The translations under genes were made by a program, and so were the position numbers. From Entonaema liquescens (taxonomy: Eukaryota > Ascomycota > Sordariomycetes > Xylariales > Xylariaceae), in contig CADCSX010000007.1 in the NCBI GenBank assembly GCA_902805475.1, positions 992,001 to 1,056,000 of the forward strand: 64,000 nt of DNA. Reading direction: 5' to 3'. This document shows positions 36,216 through 46,651 of the stretch, in pieces. The notes under the pieces were generated by a model. The model searched no databases, was not told the origin of the DNA, and saw only the letters and a program-made list of their open reading frames with translations. Each line of letters opens with the position of its first letter. The first letter of the stretch is position 1.

Positions 36216-37140
36216 AAGCGAATATTAGCTTTTGACTTCTCGACGTCTTAGGTCTCTGCGCTTAAAGATACATATGGACATTAGTTTCTTCATAGTTCGT
36301 TTAAAGTTTATCTCTACTAGATATGAGGTGTGAAGAGATATTAGCCGTACAATTACGAAATCTAAATACTGAAATGATTCTGGATGTCTCACTCGGGACA
36401 GAGGATGACTTGAAGGGGTATATATAACCCAGGCTTCCACAGTATATGATAGTGTTAGGTATGTTTATCGTATAAGAAAATATCCCCTTATACGCCTCGT
36501 TGTCAGATGTTTCCTAGGATTGAGGTCCTACACAGAGTAGCCATCAGGATAGGTATATTGATCCAGTAATGACTGGCCCTGGCTCACTTATCCCTGACGC
36601 TCGCCATGACACGGTTGCACACTTAACTTATCAACAAGCATCTTTTAGTTGCCTTATCTATATTGAACATCAACAATTATACTTGGGTGCCATTAAAGAT
36701 TACTTGTACACATAAGTCAAAACTTATCAAGACTTTTAGATCTTCATAGAAATCAACTTTAAGATAGCTCATTGCTTAGCCCATACACTTTTCACATAAC
36801 CCACACGGACCATAATAACCTTATCTTGCAAGAACCATCGCCTTTATCACGCGAGAATTTCAAGACGAATTATATATGAATTATTCATATTAAGTCTATA
36901 CTAAGACTTTTTGTTTGCAACTATGCTAGCTAATCAGCTAAACCTCCAATTTCCTTGCCAGACGCCTTGCCAACGCCATATGCCGAATCCCATTACTTTC
37001 AGCGAATACCATGCTCGCTCACTTCCTTTCCATATGTATGTATTCCATGACCCTTAGAAACGGTAACATGCTTTACTTTCCATAATAACTCATTAGTCAT
37101 CACTCGTCATCAATCTTGGACCTAGTACACCCGTATCTCC
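36216..37140. other. Intergenic region between convergent HET and HSP104 genes
   Basis: About 925 bp hold the two 3' ends. No supportable gene is seen on either strand. Confidence 0.55.
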
Positions 37141-39921
37141 TTAATCGTAGATGTCCTCATCCATGCCATCAGGCACGATGTCCTCCACCGCATCCTCTTC
37201 ATCAATGAGCATATCTTCATCATCACCATCTCCAAGTTCGCTGTCGGTGTGGTTGGCCAGAACCTGGATCTTGTTGCCAACCATGATGACCCTTGCGACT
37301 TCGCCATCCTTGATTCCACCACGTAGGATGAGGACGGCGAGGCGATTGAGGACTTCCTTCTCGATGAGTCTGGCCAGTGGCCTAGCACCGTAGGCAGGTG
37401 AGTAGCCTGCGTTGCCCAAGTAGTCCTTGGCCTCCTCCGTGACTTCGATACGAACGTTACGATCGTTGTCGCTAAGCCTCTTCTGGATCTCATCAAGCCG
37501 TAGATCAACGATCTTACGGATCTCGCGCTTGGTGAGCCTATTGAAGATGACGGTTGAGTTGATACGGTTGAGGAACTCTGGTAGGAAGTAGTTGCGCAAG
37601 GCATTCATGACTAAGTCCCTCGTTGTGGCGTCGATCTTGCCGTCACGACCAGCTGGGCGAGCCAAGTACTCGGCACCCAAGTTAGAAGTCATGACGACGA
37701 TACAGTTCTTGGCATCGACAACACGACCTTGTCCATCGGTGATACGACCGTCATCCATGAGTTGTAGAAGGACAGTAAGAATTTCCTTAGCGGCCTTCTC
37801 AACTTCATCAAACAGCAAGATAGAGAAGGGCTTCCGGCGGAGGGCCTCGGTGAGTTGACCACCGGCATCATGTCCGACATATCCCGGTGGGGCGCCAATC
37901 ATTCGGCTTAGTGAGTGACGCTCTTGGTACTCAGACATATCGAACCGGATCATCGCCTTCGGGTCATCGAACAAGAACTCGGCAAGAGCCTTTGTCAGTA
38001 GAGTCTTACCAGTTCCAGACGGACCACAGAAGAGGAAGCTCGGTGGCTGGTTGGGATTGCTAAGCCCAGATCGTTGCAGCCGAATGGCGTTGGAGACGGC
38101 TTGTACAGCTTCTTTCTGTCCAACGACAATCTTGCCGAGAGCCCTCTCCATGTGGATAAGCTTTTCCTTTTCGGAAGTCTTGAGTCTTGTGACGGGAATA
38201 CCGGTCCAGCGCGAGACAATTTCGTTGATTTGATCGGGTCCGACCACGTCTGTAATCATAGAACCGCCAACGTCGTTCTGACTCAAAGCTGCATCGGCAG
38301 CGGCTTTCTGGCGCTCGAGTTCCTTGATAGCGTTCTCTTGTTCGGGAATGGCGTAGTACTGGAGATCTGCGGCAGTAGCATGGTCACCCATTCTGGCCGC
38401 ATCCTCCATCTTGACCTTTAGACGGTCAAGTTTCATCTTGGCCTCCTGGATGTCCTTGCCGCGCTTTCGCTCACGTTCATACTTTTCTCGAAGAGGCCTC
38501 AACTCCTCCTCAACATTCTCGGCGTCTTGCTTAGCAATCTGGAGTCGAGCCTTCGAGGCATCATCTTTCTCTCGTGACAGCGCGTGGATTTCAATCCTAA
38601 GTTGTCGTAACTTACGCTCCAGAGAGTCGATGATTTCGGGTTGAGATTCTCGAGCAACTCTGACAGCTGCTGCGGCCTCATCAACTAAGTCAACAGCAGA
38701 GTCAGGCAGACGACGAGAGGTAAGATATCGTCCAGCAAGGTTTGCAGCAGCGACTATGGCGGCATCAGCTATGCTGACACCATGGTGGACTTCATACTTC
38801 TCCTTGAGACCTCGGAGGATAGAGATGGTCTCAGGGATGCTGGGTTCCTTGACGATGACCTGCTGGAATCGTCGCTCAAAAGCGGCATCTTTCTCAATGT
38901 ACTTTCGGTATTCTGCAAGGGTGGTTGCACCAATGCAGTGTAATTGTCCACGGGCAAGCATGGGCTTAAGTAAGTTGGCAGCATCCATGCCACCCTCACC
39001 CGAAGCACCGGCACCCATAAGTAAGTGAATTTCGTCGACGAAGAGAACAATCATTTCCTTAGATTCTTGGATCTCCTTGAGGACACCCTTCATTCTCTCT
39101 TCGAATTCACCACGATACTTACTGCCGGCAACCAAAGCGCCGACATCAAGGGAGAGCAACTTGCAAGCGGCAAGGTTGTCAGGTACATCGGCGTTGACGA
39201 TCCGTTGAGCTAAGCCCTCGACGACGGTAGTTTTACCGACACCGGGCTCACCGATTAGTACCGGGTTATTCTTCGTTCGTCTTGAGAGAATCCGAATAAC
39301 TCGTCTAATTTCCTCCTCTCGGCCGATGACAGGGTCAATCTTACCCTCTCTTGCCATGCTCGTCATGTCGATAGTGAATTTGGAAAGATTCTCATGCTCT
39401 TCCTCGGTATCGGCTGTCTTGGAGTCCACCCTCTTCGTCCCGCGAATAGTTTGGACGGCCTCCTGGACCAGCTTAGGTTTGGGGATATTAGCCTCCTTGA
39501 GAGCATTGGCAATTGTTGCATCTTCGGCAAGCGCAGTTATGAGATGATCAACTGCGATGTATGTATCCTTCTGCGTCTTCTGTAATTCCTGAGCCTTCCT
39601 GAGAACCGTGCTAAATGATGGTGACATGGACACGGTCTCTGGCGGGGGGTCTTGGCTTGGCAGACGGACTAATGTCTTTTTAAGTGCTCTGTCGAATAGT
39701 TGAGGGTCGCCATGTGCTCTCTCAATTACTTGTCGGAAGAGGCTGTTAGTGGTACCTGGTTGTGCATTTTGCTGGTCCTTAGATTGATCTGGCGGAGGGT
39801 CCAACAGAGAGACTGCTAGGTGGATTGGTAATAATTGGGTGTGTGCGTATTGTTCGGCTAACGCCATAGCATCTTCCAGGGCCTTTTTACCCCGGTCTGT
39901 GAATTCCATTCTGGAAGTCAT
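37141..39921 (-). CDS. HSP104: Heat shock protein 104 / ClpB-type disaggregase
   Basis: This intronless gene encodes a 926-residue class I Clp ATPase, the usual length. The N-domain spans about residues 1-150. The first AAA module has Walker A GEPGVGKT at about 224-231 and Walker B VLFVDEIHLL. The middle domain is a coiled coil rich in K, E, R and L. The second AAA module has GPSGTGKT at about 632-639 and SILLFDEVEKA. The acidic tail ends in MDEDIYD, in place of the DDDLD-type end of yeast. It acts with Hsp70 and Hsp40 to resolve aggregates and propagate prions in the cytosol and nucleus; no mitochondrial presequence is present, which separates it from Hsp78. Heat-shock-element-like sites lie upstream at 40345-40384. 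The start ATG at 39921 is followed at once by a second in-frame ATG at 39909; either could serve. Confidence 0.97.
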   Translation of the reverse strand: MTSRMEFTDRGKKALEDAMALAEQYAHTQLLPIHLAVSLLDPPPDQSKDQQNAQPGTTNSLFRQVIERAHGDPQLFDRALKKTLVRLPSQDPPPETVSMSPSFSTVLRKAQELQKTQKDTYIAVDHLITALAEDATIANALKEANIPKPKLVQEAVQTIRGTKRVDSKTADTEEEHENLSKFTIDMTSMAREGKIDPVIGREEEIRRVIRILSRRTKNNPVLIGEPGVGKTTVVEGLAQRIVNADVPDNLAACKLLSLDVGALVAGSKYRGEFEERMKGVLKEIQESKEMIVLFVDEIHLLMGAGASGEGGMDAANLLKPMLARGQLHCIGATTLAEYRKYIEKDAAFERRFQQVIVKEPSIPETISILRGLKEKYEVHHGVSIADAAIVAAANLAGRYLTSRRLPDSAVDLVDEAAAAVRVARESQPEIIDSLERKLRQLRIEIHALSREKDDASKARLQIAKQDAENVEEELRPLREKYERERKRGKDIQEAKMKLDRLKVKMEDAARMGDHATAADLQYYAIPEQENAIKELERQKAAADAALSQNDVGGSMITDVVGPDQINEIVSRWTGIPVTRLKTSEKEKLIHMERALGKIVVGQKEAVQAVSNAIRLQRSGLSNPNQPPSFLFCGPSGTGKTLLTKALAEFLFDDPKAMIRFDMSEYQERHSLSRMIGAPPGYVGHDAGGQLTEALRRKPFSILLFDEVEKAAKEILTVLLQLMDDGRITDGQGRVVDAKNCIVVMTSNLGAEYLARPAGRDGKIDATTRDLVMNALRNYFLPEFLNRINSTVIFNRLTKREIRKIVDLRLDEIQKRLSDNDRNVRIEVTEEAKDYLGNAGYSPAYGARPLARLIEKEVLNRLAVLILRGGIKDGEVARVIMVGNKIQVLANHTDSELGDGDDEDMLIDEEDAVEDIVPDGMDEDIYD

Positions 39922-40344
39922 TGTGAAGGTTCTGGTTCTGGTTGTGTGTTTTGGTGTTTCGATCCGATGTGTGTCTTAATATCGAAATAACTAAAAGAAT
40001 ATAAAAGTTGTAGGTAGATGTGTTTGTGCGTGTGTAAGTAAGAAGCCTTTAGTTGTGTTTGGCTTTTACACTATTAGAAGTAAAAAGGGTATCACTTTTT
40101 TAAGATTATCTTCAAGATTATCTTTATTCTTGGTGAATTAAAGTGAAGGAAGAATTGTGAGACAAAGATGTGAAACTTGTATTTATCTGTTTGTTAGAAG
40201 TGGAGAGAAGAAACAGAGGAAACAGAAGGAAACAGGCGATGATGACGAGACAGTTAGAAAGTTGGGGCGCTCAGTCAGCTCATACGTCTATCTAGTTACT
40301 TCTGGGACAGACTTCAGGCTTCCTCCAGGTTTCTAGTATGAATG

Positions 40345-40354
40345 AGAAGCTTCG
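40345..40354. promoter_or_regulatory. Heat shock element-like site 1
   Basis: AGAAGCTTCG is two inverted nGAAn units, the minimal Hsf1 pattern. It lies about 425 bp upstream of the HSP104 start codon. Confidence 0.55.
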
Positions 40355-40364
40355 TGTTGGTTAT

Positions 40365-40384
40365 AGAACGTCTGCGAAGCTTCC
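40365..40384. promoter_or_regulatory. Heat shock element-like site 2
   Basis: Four 5-bp units in register, AGAAC-GTCTG-CGAAG-CTTCC. Units 1, 3 and 4 fit the alternating nGAAn/nTTCn pattern; unit 2 does not. Three fitting units with one gap is a recognised Hsf1-binding arrangement. Confidence 0.6.
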
Positions 40385-40474
40385 AGTAGTGGGGCGGGCT
40401 AATGCTATTATGTACTTAGGTACAATCCACTACCTAAGCTTGACCTGAACCTGGAACCTACATAACCTAAAGCC

Positions 40475-40499
40475 GTCGCCAAGTCGCCAAGTCGCCAAG
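40475..40499. repeat. Three tandem copies of an 8-bp unit
   Basis: GTCGCCAA is repeated three times exactly, followed by G. It lies between HSP104 and MHR1. It resembles the repeat at 10422 in unit length and copy number but not in sequence. Confidence 0.9.
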
Positions 40500-40936
40500 C
40501 TTACCTGACGACAACATTTTAGCTTTAGCCAATCGCGGGGTAATATCGGGTAATCGATCTTGCTACTTCCGAATTTACTCGTACGATAAGATAAGCTATA
40601 ACATACATTAGAAATCTATTGCATTCTAGGACATCTATATGCGGTTAGAGATCTATGTTGTCTTAACTAATAATGCCTTGAATAATTTGTGTTGCATCGT
40701 GATTGGATTCTTACATACGTAATTGTCATGTGGGAAACAATTATTCGCGACTCTACTTAAGTGCTTGTATCTATGTACCTCTTAGACGCTAAGATAAGGC
40801 CTTACCCCCACTAAACTCAATCCTTATCGTAACGGAAATTTTGAACAAGGACCCGATAGCCAACATCTCCGTGGTATTGGATATCGGATATCAGCCTCAG
40901 TTGAACCGGAGCTTTCGACAAGTAAAACCGCCTACC

Positions 40937-41992
40937 ATGGCTCTAAGGGTCAATTCGATCACAGCCCAATTCAATAGGTTACCAATCGGTATACCATGGA
41001 TTAGCGTACGCTTCAGGTCAAAAGCCCCGACTAGAGAAAAGAGGGCGAAGGAGTTAGCTGCGTCTACATTTAAAGAGCATCATGGAGAGAAAATATGGAT
41101 ATTCAGTCATTTTCTAGAGGGCATGACGGTATACTCGCATAGACCCGTGCTTAAGGTATGAAATATTAAATTACCTACCTAAGCATCTTCGTTCGTCTAT
41201 CTAGCACTAGCCATTACGCCGACTTTACTGACACCGTCAATCGCAAAGGCGAACAAGTCGCTTAGACAGATCGCCTTCACCGGCAAGAAACTCAAGCCCA
41301 GCAAATTCCGAAAGGACTATTGGCGACCCCTTGCCATGATACAATTTCCCGAAGGCTTCGGCGATGTCGGCCGAAGCGTGTACCATCACCTGCGGGAATG
41401 CAAGAAGCTGCACGAGCTGTCGTGGAGTGACGAGATGTTCTTCGATAAAGACGGAAAGCCCCTGACGAAGCTCCAGCGAGGCGCAAAGGTCAACGACCTG
41501 AAGGAGAGTGCGATTGCCGACTTAGCTGCGGTGCTTGGAGGGCTGGGCAAGGGCAACAGGATCTGGGCACCCGTGACAAAGGACCCGGAAATCCTGGTCC
41601 ATCTAGACGCGGCCAAGGAGGAGAACCTCCAGACAGACAAGGAAGGTGTTCTTAGGGCCCGGGTCAAGACTCAGGTTTGGTGGATGGACGATAAGGATCG
41701 CCATTTTGCGGAAAGCTGGCCTCCTAACGTCTCACATTACCGCTTCGACCAAGCCAACATAGAGGAGATCGGTTACCGCGAAGATGAACCCCTGGAGCAA
41801 GGCTCGGAATCGGGAGAAGCAGCGAAAGAGGACCAGGATCAAGAGGGGACGGAAAAGAAGGTGACAGAGAATGAGGTGGTAGACGAAAAGTCAGCCGACC
41901 AAGAAGAACCTAGCCAGAAGACGACGCCTCAAACGGAAACACCCCAAAAGGAGGCATCTCAAAAGGAAGCAGACCAAAAGAGCTCCGCATAA
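40937..41992 (+). CDS. MHR1: Mitochondrial large-subunit ribosomal protein mL67 / Mhr1
   Basis: Two exons, 40937-41155 and 41249-41992, encode 320 residues. The segment GEKIWIFSHFLEGMTVYS followed by LRQIAFTGKKLKPSKFRKDYWRPLAMIQF matches the fungal Mhr1/mL67 family, a mitoribosomal large-subunit protein that in yeast also acts in mitochondrial DNA recombination. The first 40 residues are basic and free of acidic residues, with RFRSKAPTREKR, fitting mitochondrial import. The last 70 residues are a low-complexity E/Q/K-rich tail with repeated QKEA-type units that is probably disordered. The ATG at 40937 was chosen over the longer frame, which starts only with TTG at 40841. It is divergent from HSP104. 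Confidence 0.88.
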
Positions 41993-42144
41993 GAGCTGTA
42001 TAAAACTAGGGTATCCAGTCTTGCTGTTATCACGGCCTTAACAAAGTGTAAAATCAACGAAACATGCACCCATACCACACTTTACAAAAATCTAGGGATA
42101 CTGTATTCAAGTGTACTATCTATGTATATAGACTTGCCTGCAAC

Positions 42145-43646
42145 CTAGAATTTCATGGCGAAGGACTTGAGATAATCGTAGTGTGGAATATTCTCATCCA
42201 CACAAGCTCTGATTTTCTCCTGGGCCTCTTTGCCATATTTCTGTCGCCATTCCTCATTCTCAGATTCCTCAGTGACAGTTTTCTGATCCAAGTAAGATTA
42301 GCATATGAGACTAGGGAAAGCAAAACGACATGCTTATATTAGGTAGGTAGACTTACGTGAGCTTGGGTCCTCGCCGTGAGGCTCTTGCTGTGGATAGCAT
42401 CGTTGTGGAAACCGTTCCACTTGGCAAAAGCTTCCGAGACGTACTCCTGGTTTGCAGTGTCGTCCCAGGTGAGCATATCTGGCGTGAATTCGATTCCTGT
42501 CTCCTTGCAGAATGCCTTGACGACCTCGTTGGGGTGGTCAAGGAGATCATCAGCGTCGATAACAGTGATGGTGACTCCATCACCGGCCTTATTGCCGTTT
42601 GACTCGCCGGCTAGCGCCGGGCCAACTATGCGCTGCTCCCGCAGGTAATCAAACAACCGGCGGAGTTCCACGTAACCTGCCTCGCTGGGAAGAAATTCCT
42701 TGAAACCGGTGACCTTGTCTAGCGGAGGCACACAGCACCGGAAGTACGAAGGAATTGCTCGTCGCGGATGACGAATGAGGAACGTCCAGTGAAACTTCTT
42801 CAGGATGTCGAGGGGTAACACTGTTGGGTTTCCCTCTTCAGAGTGGTTATCCCCCTTGCGCAGGGACTTGGGGATTGCTGCAGGTTGCGAGTTGGGTGGC
42901 ATCAAGTAATAAGCCATGTCCTTGATGAAGACACGCTTGCCCTGAAAGACTGAGTAAGTATTGAGTACATAATGAGATTCAGGCTAGCAGAGCTAGAGAA
43001 TTGGCATTCATGCCGAATTAAAAAAAAAATTTGTTGAGATTTTAAGAGGGCGCATATTCCAGATGATGAGACATTGGGGTTATACATTAGTCTACCCCTT
43101 ATATATGATCAATATTAGGGTACAGTGGTGAATATAGTATTTGGTGTATATGTTTTAGTGGTGTCTTCATCTTCACTGCATCACCACCTGAATGGCCCTC
43201 CTAAATTTGATTTTCGTATATGTCGCTAATTCTGTCTCACACTTGCGACAGGGAAGGGGACTAACAATAGGAAAGAAAACAATGAAGAATTTTATCAAGC
43301 ATGAAAAGGGGGTTAGGGACATTGAGGTGTTAAGAGATGTCGAACCTCACTTCCGTCTTTTTCCAGACGGTCTAAGACGTCACGGTAGGTGGTTTTAGAA
43401 AAGCCACTGCTCTCCCTACCGGCCTCATCGTTGGCATATCGCTCACCAAGTCTCTCGGGACCATAGTAGTAGCTATCACCAAATGGCTCATGGGCACATG
43501 TAAGCGTATCCCGACGGGTCATAAACACCTATTTCGTTTAGTATATGTGGTGCGGAATTTGATAAGGTTTTGGGAAGACTAACCCTCTCGAAAGCGGTAG
43601 AGCACGCTCGGGGATGCGTGGCTAGAAAGACAGGCTTGTCAGACAT
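42145..43646 (-). CDS. Sulfotransferase-like P-loop protein
   Basis: Four exons (43646-43584, 43528-43346, 42941-42357, 42282-42145) give 322 residues with all junctions in phase. The N-terminal FLATHPRACSTAFERVFM resembles the PAPS-binding P-loop region of the sulfotransferase fold. FHWTFLIRHPRRAIPSYFR fits the second conserved region (RHPRRAIPSYF, with Arg and Ser positions for the 3'-phosphate). Fungal relatives are usually labelled P-loop hydrolase or sulfotransferase family, so the activity is inferred. The second intron, 43345-42942, is 404 bp, far longer than others in this window, and has a GTTCGA donor; a small missed exon inside it cannot be excluded. Cytosolic, no signal seen. Confidence 0.72.
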
Positions 43647-45285
43647 GGTGGATGCTAAGCCTCGATGTTGCAATCCGAGTTTTAAATGAGATAATAAGTA
43701 TAATAGTACGGTATTTGCGTCTTTTCACTTGTACGGCGCACCACGCATGAAATAATTGGTGGCTGAGAGTATCGAAAAACAGGTCAATTGCATTTAATTG
43801 CCGAAATTATGACTGGTTATATGAGGATAGATGTGATGTTAAGGAATAAATCGAGAAGAGAGAAAACTTCAGAGCAAACTTGGAGGACGAAGTTCGTAGA
43901 CCTAAGTACCTGAGGTAACTTACAGCCACTTTACGAAGGGGACTTACCTAAGGTGGAAAATGTAATACATGTACATGTATGTAAGAATGCCTATTCAGGT
44001 AGAGACTTGATACATGAAAGTATGGATCACAAAGTACTTCCTATCTACATAAGGCAATGGAGCCGGTCCACGTCTAGTGGCACCTCCGGCCTTACCAAGC
44101 CATACATACGTAGCGTCCGGTACTGCGTACGGCGATACCCACGTATCGTTGGCTCCCACAAGTAGGTACATGTACCTGCTTTCTGAAAGCCTATGGATTA
44201 CACTTGTAAAACCCTACCGAGCTTAATATTTAGAATGTCCGTCCCCTATAGGCTAGGCCCCGAAAGACAGGGCCAATCCGGCGCGGATGCGTTCTAGATC
44301 CATCTTGAACCTTGATCGCGAGTTACGTCATGTATTAGTAATTGTGCTGAGTGCCGCCGTTCTTTAGACCGACGGCTCGTATGTGCGGTCTGGTACAGCG
44401 AGAAAGGGGTATAGCGGCTGGCGGCGTGGTAAGTAGTAGGTAGTAGGGCGTAACTATCTCCAAAGCGTGTACTATGGTCTTGGATGTGGCGGCGTGGGTG
44501 TTAGCAAGTTCGAGAGTAATATGTATCCCAAGTATATGTAAGAATGGGCAGGTCCATAGAAGATGACATCAGTTCGAGACCGCTCCTTGGTTGGTATATA
44601 GGTCACGTTGGCAAGAAAAGACCGTAAAAGTCTCTATTGGCGTGGGTGGCTTATTGTATTAAGTACGGTTCTGGATGGTTGTCTAGCTCAAGTTGATAAA
44701 AACCCTCAGAATTAACTGAATTACACGGAACCCATTATTAATAGGCTGCTGAATTGTGATCTAGATTTGCTGTTGAAGTCAATGTTGTGATCCTGTCTTA
44801 AAATGGCGACATCGGGACCTTGTTGTGAAGTGTGTGGGGGTCCATTAAGCTTCTAATTGGCTCTTGTCTTACAGAATTTTCCGTAGCTGTGGAGGACTGT
44901 ACAAGTGTCCGGGCTTCACCGATATAGAATGAGGTAAGGTTATTCCGAACCTGAAGCCAAAAGCTTTATACTTGACCGAAAGTTTATTCATCTATATCTG
45001 TTTTGATGACGCGGTCAATATATAGCTATCATCTGATTGGCCACTGTGACATAGAGGGTTTAATGTTGAAAGTTAAGTAGGTTGTCCGAGCACAACTATG
45101 AGGTTGTCTAACTTTGGCGGTATATTGTCTGCAAAGAGTTATAAAACACGTATGGGAAGCCCCGGGTTCCATGCTATATGCATCTATAATTCGTAAAATA
45201 TGGCTATAAAATGAGCCCTGGCCCGCAATCTTATAGACGGGTACTCACTTTACCTTAGAGACCTTAGAGTCGCGAAGGGGTCTTT
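43647..45285. other. Intergenic region
   Basis: About 1.6 kb without a supportable gene. It contains CCTAAGTACCTGAGG-like and ACATGTACATGTATG low-complexity words near 43.90-43.99 kb. Confidence 0.55.
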
Positions 45286-46354
45286 CTAAGTAAGCCTACC
45301 CCAGCTCCAAATATTCAGACCGACTTTCGTCCCTTTTTTCACTATGACGAAATAGTTAATGATTGTCTTGAATAAGAAAGAGCAATAATAGGGGGGAGAT
45401 TGAGATCTCTGCTAAGAGCGGAAAGCTCATGACGAGGCTAAATGGCGGTCTTAAAGGAAGCTGAGTAGGATACAATCCCTAGAGCTACGTACCTGGTAAA
45501 CCCGCGTGCCAAGTCTCATCCCAACCTCTCCCCGTTCCATCGGGACGGAAATTTTCCCAGTATACAGCATTACCAGCGACCGGTTTAAAAGTAACGCCCG
45601 TGATTAATTCTCCGACTGTGGAGGGGGATTCTCCCTCGGATCCAGGCAGCTTGGGACACTCAACCCATTGACACCACGGGTTGTCTGGTGCCTCGCGCCG
45701 GAGTAGGGGAAACTCGGTTCCGCCTCCCTCAATATCATCAGCTTGTACCCAGGCCATCATGCTGCTTACACGGCCCCAGCCCCGAGCACCGGAGCCCCAG
45801 TCAAAGTGGTGCGTATAGTGCTGGTTGGCACCATAACGTTGTGTACGCAGACGCTCTATCCATAAGTCGTCGCGCCAGCCCTGAAAAGCTCGTGCACGCG
45901 TTTCGACGCATCGCACGGTGTCAGTGCGAGGTATCAATGCGACTTCCGAGTCACGTATCGTAGTATCGCGGTGCGTTGAGTCGCCATCATGGGTGACGGT
46001 TGACGGCTCAAACAACGGCTCACTATGAGTTTTTCGTGTCAGCAGATATCTCTCACATCTCACAATGAGAAGGATCCAACGCAACCTAATCTCTAGCAAA
46101 TGGGACTGCTCATCTTTCGACAGGAAATTCTCAATATAAATTACGATTGGTGCTTTTGAAAGAATATGAATTGAATATGTATCCGGAGGGCAATCCGGTG
46201 CAGTCTGATTTGTTGCATCGATGGCAAGGAGAGATTCATTTATACGAGGCCGAGGGGTCCGTGGAAGACGGGATGGCTCGGGAGAAAAGTATTGCTGAAT
46301 TGGGTTGAATGTAAATAATAAAATAGCAATGCCCGCTACAATATACGAAAACAT
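45286..46354 (-). CDS. Prolyl 4-hydroxylase-like 2-oxoglutarate/Fe(II) dioxygenase
   Basis: Exons 46354-46086, 46022-45493 and 45341-45286 give 284 residues. An N-terminal hydrophobic anchor (FSYIVAGIAILLF) implies an ER membrane protein with a luminal catalytic domain. The first intron is 63 bp, a multiple of three and free of stops; removing it restores LLEISEPLFEPSTV, a standard segment of the family. The iron ligands are the His and Asp of HFDWG and the distal His of DETWHAGLPV; the lysine in GTKVGLNIW binds 2-oxoglutarate. The last exon supplies KKGTKVGLNIWSWGRLT, so without it the co-substrate site would be missing. It hydroxylates proline or a related residue in a secreted or membrane protein; the target is unknown. 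The donor of intron 1 is GTTGCG. Confidence 0.88.
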
Positions 46355-46651
46355 GACGAAATCATTGAATACTAGGTAATATATGAGTAAGATAATGTAA
46401 TATAATGTTATGTTCACTACCTGTAATAGTTATGTCTTTGAAGGTTAGTTATGTATATATGTATACGGATGTCCCTAACACCCAAGTTCCGTGCCGTTGC
46501 CCTGGCCCCGTTATAGTAACAGCATTGAAAGTAATGCAAATAATACGTAATCACATGACCTCAACGCCGTCGTTAATTCCCAACCCCCGACCCAGTAAAA
46601 GTTTAGAATGCATAATTGCAACTTGCTGATGCTTCAATCTTGAAATCATTA
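46355..46651. other. Short intergenic region
   Basis: About 300 bp between the PBN1 stop and the dioxygenase start, both on the minus strand. It must hold the PBN1 terminator and the dioxygenase promoter. Confidence 0.5.

Larger units (their letters stand above)
39922..40936. promoter_or_regulatory. Divergent promoter between HSP104 and MHR1
   Basis: About 1 kb separates the divergent start codons. It contains two heat-shock-element-like sites, GAA-rich purine runs on the HSP104 leader side near 40195-40235, and a triple 8-bp repeat at 40475-40499. Confidence 0.6.
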
